The notes under the pieces: model-generated
Databases searched by the model: none
Told to the model about the DNA's origin: nothing
The model's input: the letters and a program-made list of their open reading frames with translations, nothing else
Made by a program: the position numbers and the translations under genes
DNA from: Trichosphaerium sp. ATCC 40318
Lineage: Eukaryota; Discosea; Flabellinia; Trichosidae
Length of the DNA stretch: 64,000 nucleotides
Direction of reading: 5' to 3'
NCBI GenBank assembly: GCA_038496445.1
Contig: JALMLS010000585.1
Coordinates: 248,001-312,000, forward strand
Shown here: positions 57,122 to 64,000 of the stretch, piece by piece
How positions within the stretch are numbered: position 1 is the stretch's first letter
Layout of the letters: each line of letters opens with the position of its first letter

Positions 57122-59864
57122 CTAATATCCTCCTGCATATCCATCTTTTCTCATCTCAGAAGCAGCGCTGTATGTTCTTAAATAACATTTAATTAGTTCC
57201 ATCGCATTACAAAGAAGAAGCAAGAAGTAGAAGCAAAATAAACAATTTTTTTTTTGAAGTTTTTTACTTACTTTGTATCTGCGTTCCACTGAATTGCTTG
57301 GTATCCGCCATAACCACTTCCTACTGTAGTATCTATAACATGGCCACGGCTTCTCAGTTCAGCTCTAACAGTTTCATTGATGCCTAGGTAGATTCTTAGA
57401 ATTTAACCGTTTTTCAGTTCAAGTCATGTCATCACTTACCGCTCTCCATTCTGACCCTTCCTCCATTTGTCATGAAGAACCCTTCAGGTGTGCTGTCCTA
57501 ATTACCTTTATTAGTTCAATATTAGTATTAATAGGTGTAACTCCGTAGTGCTGCCATCTAGCAAGGTCTCCAGCTGCTTGAACATCCATTCCAAAGTCAA
57601 CCATATTTTGTATTATTTGTACGTGACCCTGTTTTCTTGCATTAGTTTATCCTTTTGATAAGTTCAAAATCATACCATTGGCTGCATATCACCACCCATT
57701 ACGCCAAAACTTAAAAACGGATTACCGTCTTTCATTACAAAGGCAGGAATAATTGTGTGAAATGGGCGTTTTCCTTCAAAAAAGGTTAGAAAAAAAACCC
57801 ATGATACAACGAATATTGTCTTTACCTGGCATGTACTGATTATTAGATCCAGGTTTCATATCATAAAGTTCTCCTCTATCTTGGAATATAAAACCTAATC
57901 CTGGTACTACAACTCCAGAACCCATACTGCAAAGAGCTTTAGCATGACTTTTTTTTTCTCGTAATTTTTTATTGTTTTTTTCGAAAAGGCCATACCCACG
58001 AAAGTTAGATTGAATAAAAGACACCATGTTTCCGTATTGATCGGCTGTAGTCAAGTAAATAGTATCAGAATGACTTATAGCGGGGTTTCCTGGTTCAACA
58101 CTACGCAAAGTTGAAGTCATACTTATCATTTCACCTATTAAATTGTAGTCAGTTTTGTTTAAACACGAAGTTTTTTTTTGGATATTACGTCTCAGTTCGG
58201 CGTATTCTTTCGATACTAACGCTTCTATTGGAATAGAAGCAAACGCAGGATCTAAAATAATACATCAAAAAGTCTTTTAGCTTAGAGTATGGAGTACCAG
58301 AGTAATAATAAGCGCGATCAGCGAAAGCAACTTTTTTAGCTTCGATATTAACATGAAGGTAATCTGACAACTGTTAACCGTAGGTTTTTCTTCCAAAGTA
58401 CACGTGCCTGGAGAGTTATAACCCATTCCTTTTATATCATATCCTTCAAGTAAATTAAGCATTTGAAGTACTGAAGCGCCCTACAAACTTGTTTAGAACC
58501 TATTCTGTTCAAGGGAAAAAAACGTTACTTGGGTGCTTGGATGAAGTTCATAGACATCGTAGCCTCTGTAATTAGTTGATAGTGGATCTTCCCATGTTGA
58601 GGTATGAGTTTCAAAGTCATTCATACGAAGAAAGCATGTATCAGGGTGAGATTTGAAGAAGGCATCCATCTTTGCTGCAATACTTCCTAGATATGGATAT
58701 CAGCAACTACGAGAAAAAAAATTGTTGTCGGCAACCTTTGTAGAATGAGTCACGTCCTTCGGTAGCAATAGTCTCGAGTGTGTTAGCCAAATCAGGATTC
58801 TTGAATATCTGACCATCAGAAGGACCAACTGGTCCAAAAGCATCAACAACAGCTGGAAACCCAGGAATACTGTTTTGATTGCTAGAGAGAGTTAATAATT
58901 CAACTTACGATTGAGAAAACTCAGCAATTTTGTGTCGGTTAATCGTACTTAATAAAATTCCTGATACCACTGCGCCATCCTCCAGAAATAATAGGAGAAG
59001 CGGCAAATCCGTTACGAGCATAATCAATTGCGGGTTGAAGTATTTCCGACATTGGTAATTTTCCGAATTTTCCATGAAGCTCAAACCACCCGTCAACACA
59101 TCCTACCTCATTGTAAGTCTTGCAAGTGTACGTAATATATTCTTATACATACCTGGTACACTTATTGGAAGACATCCATATGGAGGTATGGTAGTTCGTT
59201 GCATGTTTGTGAGCAAGGTTTGCATTTGAGAGAACGACAATCCCTTTGGAGATCTACCACTGCCATTCAAACCGTATAACTTCCTTGTATCATTATGCCA
59301 AACAATAGCCATAACGTCACCGCCTATACCAGATCCGGTAGGCTCCATTAAACCAGTACATGCGTTGGCTCCAATAGCAGCATCGACGGCAGTACCTATT
59401 GAAAAGAGCATCAAAAACCAAGCTTACTTTTTTATCGACTTCGAAACGGTTTGTCATACCTCCTTTTTTAAGTATATCTAGAGCAATTTGAGTACATTGT
59501 GGTACAGAAGTAGCTGCAGCGCCATTGTGTGCGTTTACCTAAAAGCCGTTTGTAAAAGTCACGTGACCACAAAAAAAAAGTACTGAATTATCAAAAAACT
59601 TTTCTGTATTACCTTACTTCTTGTAGACCATGCAGATTGGCTGCTTGGACGATCTCCACCACCTTTAGATAGCCCAATTGGTGCTTGAGCACGCATATTT
59701 ACAACTGAATTTGTTAACAGGTCAAAATAACCTTTAAATGGTCTATAATGTTTACCTTTATGATAAGCGGGCTGTACAATAAATAACGTGAACAAAGATA
59801 CGAATAACGCAAGTACTGTAGCTTCGCATAACGTAAACGTTATCTTGGTACGCGAGCGTTTCAT
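57122..59864 (-). CDS. Gamma-glutamyltranspeptidase-like enzyme, membrane-anchored
   Basis: Type II anchor: [20 protein letters not shown] then [14 protein letters not shown]. The large-subunit region has [75 protein letters not shown] and [20 protein letters not shown]. The autocleavage site aligns at [14 protein letters not shown], where the Thr codon at 58061-58063 is the expected nucleophile, as in YwrD-type family members. The small subunit has [52 protein letters not shown] and a C-terminus [11 protein letters not shown] with a stop at 57122-57124. The family cleaves gamma-glutamyl bonds of glutathione or related peptides outside the cell. All hallmark motifs are present over about 12 exons. 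Confidence 0.85.
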
Positions 59865-60467
59865 TTTTGGTGTATGTTCTCCGTTCCCTGTGGAGTGTCA
59901 AAAACGTTTTTGTCGTGATGATACTTAATAACACTTTACTTAAGTACGCCTTACTACTATTGTTTATCAGTATCATTGTAAGCGTTACATTATCTTTATT
60001 TTTAACCTGCTTTGGATTGTACGAAAGGGTATTTTTGTTAAACTAAGGCACAGTTTTTTCAATTTTTTCTTGTTTTTTTTCTCGTTTTCTTCATCTTTTT
60101 GTTAAACTGTACAAAAACCTTTGCCTAAATAAAACTATTCAGTTAAAAAGACTGCTTAAAATACAGAAGAAAACTTGTTAAACACAAATCTATTAAGAAC
60201 TTGAGAAGATACAACAAGCTTTCCCTAGAAAGTATACCAATTTTGCTTTTATTGGTACAAACCATCGCGTGATTTATCTAGACTACCTTATAGCTTTTTA
60301 CTCTACTAGGTTTGCAGGCAAGTCCATTGCTGAAGATGTCTCATCATAGCAGCACTCACAGGTTAGCAGTAAAAGTACTGGTACAAAAAGAATACAGGAT
60401 TGACAGTGCAGATAATTTCGTAAAGCCATAGACATTTCTAAAGTAAAATCTATGATGTTATTTGTTT
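59865..60467. other. Gap between GGT-like and receptor genes
   Basis: Both neighbours are on the minus strand. T-rich sequence around 60055-60110 and no convincing frame; the frame at 60298-60495 (-) overlaps the receptor's last exon out of frame. Confidence 0.45.
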
Positions 60468-61808
60468 TTACATGTCCTGTGACCGATATAGCCATATGGA
60501 CTCCGTGTCAGTTGAACTCTTGCCAGGTTGAGTTAGCGTATAATCTTTCTTGTTTTCAGTTGTAGACGAGTAGTATGTTGTAATAACCATATTTTCTAAG
60601 TAAAAAAGTTACGTGCTTGTAACTGGAAATTGTACATGACATTATTAGTTCGTACTTGGTTTGCAGCAACTGAAAATGTTTGAACCATACATAAACAAGA
60701 ACGTATTAAATATTGGGAATAGGATATGTGGTATTGATTCAAGCACTTCAAGAACAAACGGCTAAAAAGGTGAGTTTAAAAAAAGTTAGTTTACATACAG
60801 TGTTCTGGTAATCAATAAGTGCGTAGACATATAACACTCCTGAGAATACATAACATAATAGAAACGCAAGAGGATATCCAATAAGTTTTACAATAAGCGG
60901 TACTAGTAAATCCTTGGCACTGTTTACATTCATAGCTTTCTGGCAAAGAGGTTAATCGTGCAAACAAACCAATAAAGATTGAACGTACTCTGAAGTTCAC
61001 AACAAAAAATAGCTCATATATTGACAATGCGTTGAGTACAGCAACGATAGCAAATGAAATAAAGAACGGGAATACAGTTACAAGTCCAAATAGTCTACAT
61101 CAGTTACCACAACAACTTTATGAACCACGTACAACTTATCTAAGAGGGACTGACCCTTCATGAAGCACCTATTAACAGCTGTTAGTAACCCCTTTGATAT
61201 TACGTCACTTACCCACCCCAAGGCTCTCGACCATAAGTTCTTGTAGCAAAAGGTGCTAGAGCCATGACAAGAGGAAACACGAAAACGATGAATAGTATGT
61301 AGGGTTCGGCAACTCCAACCGTTTTCCTACAAATACACGTGTTAGTTTCAAAAAACGCTAGAAACCACGTGATTTTTGTAGAACTATCGATAACAGCGTA
61401 CTTGTATTTGATACAGAAGAATATGTTTACAGAAATTGCCGTAACAATAAAAAATACAGTCATGTGAGTGTATACAACACAATAAGCAGCCAAAGAACAG
61501 AATGGCCCTAAGTGTGAGTGAAATACAATCAATGTATTCGAAACAAGGTTTCTGCATCAAGTAGTATTGTGTTAACGCTTACTAATTGTTTTTAGGGAGG
61601 ATAGAGCAAATACGATCTCGCTAAGGCACAACATCCAATCTACAATCGATAAATACAATAGTAGACGCGTGGAAAAGTCTGTCATGTCTCTGTAGAAGAA
61701 TAGAATCAAGAACATCCATGTTGCTAATATTAAAGCTAAAAGGCCAACTACCACTGTAGAGAGTAGAAACAATTGTTCTTTGCTTATCTCTATCAGCACC
61801 AATACCAT
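60468..61808 (-). CDS. Seven-helix receptor, CAR/CRL-like, copy B
   Basis: Exon 1 (61808 to about 61575) starts MVLVLIEISKEQLFLLSTVV and holds TM1 (ALILATWMFLILFFY) and TM2 (TRLLLYLSIVDWMLCLSEIV). Exon 2 carries PFCSLAAYCVVYTHMTVFFI plus VTAISVNIFFCIKYK (TM3). Next is TVGVAEPYILFIVFVFPLVM (TM4, near 61260-61320). Then LFGLVTVFPFFISFAIVAVL (TM5), an exon with VPLIVKLIGYPLAFLLCYVF (TM6, about 60830-60910) and FNTFLFMYGSNIF (TM7). The tail exon is ENMVITTYYSSTTENKKDYT and ends SIWLYRSQDM with a stop at 60468-60470. It is the same family as the gene at 40722 and nearly identical in layout to the copy at 62785. Likely a cell-surface receptor, ligand unknown. Confidence 0.65.
60490..61560 (-). repeat. 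Direct duplication of receptor gene, unit 1
   Basis: Matches 62795-63960 in the same orientation, including long blocks shared at 60685-60765 and 62990-63080 (TAAACAAGAACGTATTAAAT and onward) and at 61205-61290 and 63535-63620. Exons are better conserved than introns. Confidence 0.8.
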
Positions 61809-61842
61809 CGTAATCGAGCTCCAAAAATATTCAGCTTAATTT

Positions 61843-62000
61843 GTACGAGTTTTCAAGTGAAATTCTGGAAATACTTTCGCTCCTTTGTAAAGCTACTCAC
61901 TATATTAATTTTGTGTTAATACTATTTGTAGTAGCGATTATATTGGGACAATTTTTAATCTAAAAGCATTGTGTTTTGATACAGTGCACTTTGCTTAATC
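61843..62000. repeat. Inverted repeat arm 2
   Basis: Inverted match to 56790-56945. It precedes the plus-strand LRR pseudogene exactly as arm 1 precedes the minus-strand LRR gene. Confidence 0.8.
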
Positions 62001-62044
62001 GTCGCACTAAACATTCATCTGCTTAAAGGTGTTCATCATCGACC

Positions 62045-62740
62045 TACTCTGACTAGAGTGACTGATGAATGCTTAAAAGCTTTGGGGGTGTTCACACTAT
62101 TATACTGAGGTGCACAAAAATAACAGATGATGGCATTCATGCGCTCAAACGTGTTCACACAATTGGCCTTTCAAATACAAGTGTAACAGGTGACTGTTTC
62201 TCTTCTTTGGCTTGTCCACACTATTGCTATTTCGAGTTGCCCTATTGCTACTGGTGTACAGAACTCAAAGGTGTTCATTCAATCTGCTTAGCTGAAAAAA
62301 CCATCACAAACAAGGATCTATGCGCTCTTGCTGGTGTACATACCATTCACCTTACTGGCACATCAGTGACAGATGAAGGTATCAAATCGCTGGCTGGTGT
62401 TTATAGTATTAACCTTGGCGTTGCCATCAAGTGACAGATGAAGGTATAAAAGCGCTTGCTGGAGTTCATTCTGCTACTCTTATTAATACATCAGTGACAG
62501 ATGAAGGCATCAAAGCGCTTAAAGGTGTACATTGGATTAACCTCAGTGGTTGTACACAGATAACAGATTATGGCATCAAAGCATTAAAAGGAGTACAGGC
62601 AATTACCCTCAGTAACACCAGTAAAAGATGAAGGCATTAAAGCGTTGAAAGGAGTTCATACAATTATCCTCAATCACACTTCAGTGACAGATGACGGTAT
62701 TCAAGCACTAGCTGGAGTACACCAACAAACCATAAAGCTA
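62045..62740 (+). pseudogene. Frameshifted copy of the LRR gene
   Basis: About nine or ten LRR units (TDEGIKSLAGVYSINLG, GVHSATLINTSVTDEGIKAL, GCTQITDYGIKALKGVQ) on the plus strand without an F-box exon. Compared with copy 2, a single G is missing at about 62418 (SINLGGCHQV becomes SINLGVAIK then stop), one repeat unit is lost right after it, and another shift lies near 62625. The order of variant units follows copy 2, not copy 1, so it derives from a copy-2-like gene. Confidence 0.85.
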
Positions 62741-62784
62741 GCATTGCAACAATTATAATTTTTTCGTATTTTACAAGATTTTTG

Positions 62785-64000
62785 CTAGTGCCATATTGAA
62801 TCTGTGTCAGTAGAACTTTTTACGTATGGTACAGAAGGATTTTCTTCCCTCCAGTTTTCAGTCGTAGACGAGTAGTATGTCGTAATAACCGTAGTTTCTA
62901 AGGTGTAAAAGTTACATGCTTGTAGTTAACAATTTAGGTTTTTGCTACATGATATTATTGTATTCGTACTTGGTTTGCAGCAACTGAAAACGTTTGAACC
63001 ATACATAAACAAGAACGTATTAAATATTGGGAATAGGATATGTGGTATTGATTCAAGCACTTCAAGAACAAACGGCTAAAAAAGTGTATGAGTTTCGAGC
63101 GTGTTGACGTTTTCTTTACATACAGTGTTTTCGTAATCAAGAAGCACGTAGACATATAACACTCCTGAGAATACATAGCATAATAGAAACGCAAGAGGGT
63201 ATCCAATAAGCTTTACAATAAGTGGTGCTAATAAATCCTTGGCACTGTTTACATTCATAGCTTTCTGGCAAAGAGGTTAATCGTGTAAACAAACCAATAA
63301 AGATTGAACGTACTCTGAAGTTCACAACGAAAAATAGCTCGTATATTGACAATGCGTTGAGTACAGCAATAAATATGAATGAAATAAAGAACGGGAATAC
63401 AGACACAAGCCCAAATAATCTATCGAGTTAATGACAGCGAGATATTGGTACAAACGTACAACTTATCTAAAAGAGACTGACCCTTCATGAAGCACCTATT
63501 AACAGCTGTTACTAACACCTTTGATATTACGTCACTTACCCACCCCAAGGCTCTCGACCATAAGTTCTTGTAGCAAAAGGTGCCAGAGCCATGACAAGAG
63601 GAAACACAAAAATGAAGAATAGTATAAAAGGCTCCGCAACCACAACTGTTTTCCTGTGCAAAACAGTCAACTTAAAAAACACGTGTTATATTTTAGCATG
63701 TGCGAGCACGTGATTTTAATACAATAAAAAAAATGTACACGTGATTTTACATGTAAAAGGTAAAAAAAATAAAAAAATGGATCACGTGATTTATGTACAC
63801 CGATAGATAAGCGTACTTGTACTTGATGCAGAAGAATATATTTACAGATATTGCTGTGACTACGAAAAATACTGTCAAGTGAGCACAAACAGCGAAATAA
63901 GCTGCCAAGGAGCAAAACGGTTCTAAAGTGTCTTTAGCAAAACTTTCAGGCATTCAAGCAAGTATAAGTCTAAGGTTGCTTGGTTTTGTGCGTACTAATA
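62785..64000 (-). CDS. Seven-helix receptor, CAR/CRL-like, copy C, 5' end beyond window
   Basis: Tandem paralogue of the gene at 60468-61808, cut by the window edge before the TM1-2 exon. Seen are PFCSLAAYFAVCAHLTVFFV plus VTAISVNIFFCIKYKY (63830-63930), the TM4 exon near 63550-63650, LFGLVSVFPFFISFIFIAVL and NALSIYELFFVVNFRVRSIF (63280-63420), APLIVKLIGYPLAFLLCYVF (63150-63240), and the tail ETTVITTYYSSTTENWREEN ending SIWH with a stop at 62785-62787. The cytosolic tail differs from copy B (PSVPYVKSSTDTDSI versus YTLTQPGKSSTDTES), so the copies are diverging there. One intron (about 63655-63815) holds three CACGTG sites. Confidence 0.65.

Overview
This window looks like nuclear DNA from a compact, intron-rich eukaryote, probably a unicellular protist. 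Almost every gene is cut by short GT-AG introns, many of 30-60 nt and often with a GTACGT donor. All three stop codons are used, so the genetic code is standard. The genes are eukaryotic types: a formin, NAA50, an ARF-like GTPase, F-box proteins, tetraspanin-like and seven-helix receptor-like proteins, and a mitochondrial threonyl-tRNA synthetase. The receptors resemble the slime-mould cAMP-receptor-like (CAR/CRL) family, which hints at an amoebozoan or an early opisthokont. I cannot place the organism more precisely. No prokaryotic operon, CRISPR array, insertion sequence or rRNA gene is visible.

Layout. 1-4.1 kb: the 3' part of a large dynamin-like GTPase. 4.7-6.8 kb: an F-box-like protein with about 21 leucine-rich repeats (LRRs). 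7.1-9.1 kb: an eIF4A-type DEAD-box protein whose catalytic motifs are all replaced. 9.7-12.7 kb: an F-box gene and small membrane, histone-fold-like (tentative) and secreted proteins. 13-20 kb: mitochondrial ThrRS, a SAM-domain histidine phosphatase, another F-box gene and an ARF-like gene, arranged as close divergent pairs. 20-26.6 kb is gene-poor: LRR relics, an orphan ORF, a secreted protein, a 2.7-kb stretch with no supportable gene, a SPRY gene and a small basic protein. 26.8-30.6 kb: a gene joining an F-box to an AGC-like pseudokinase, then a NUDIX hydrolase and NAA50. 31.5-39.8 kb: a secreted protein, two F-box-like genes with YwqK/MORN-variant repeats, a membrane protein and a secreted protein with a root-cap/vWD-like module. 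40.7-54.1 kb: a CAR-like receptor, a membrane-anchored C2 protein, a TPR protein, a tandem-PH formin and a tetraspanin. 54.3-64 kb is a duplicated block: an intact LRR gene, a gamma-glutamyltranspeptidase-like gene, two receptor copies in direct repeat, and a frameshifted LRR copy in inverted orientation.

Themes. Seven genes carry an F-box or F-box-like N-terminus, each with a different partner module (LRR, YwqK repeats, pseudokinase, unknown), so substrate-recruiting ubiquitin-ligase adaptors appear to be expanding here. Two proteins keep an enzyme fold but have lost the catalytic residues (helicase and kinase), and the ARF-like GTPase has an altered G3 motif. The LRR and receptor genes show recent local duplication, inversion and decay. 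The palindrome TCACGTGA recurs in gaps and introns and may be a shared regulatory site.

Exon junctions were inferred by eye from GT-AG signals, frame continuity and family alignment. Gene spans are coding estimates without UTRs.
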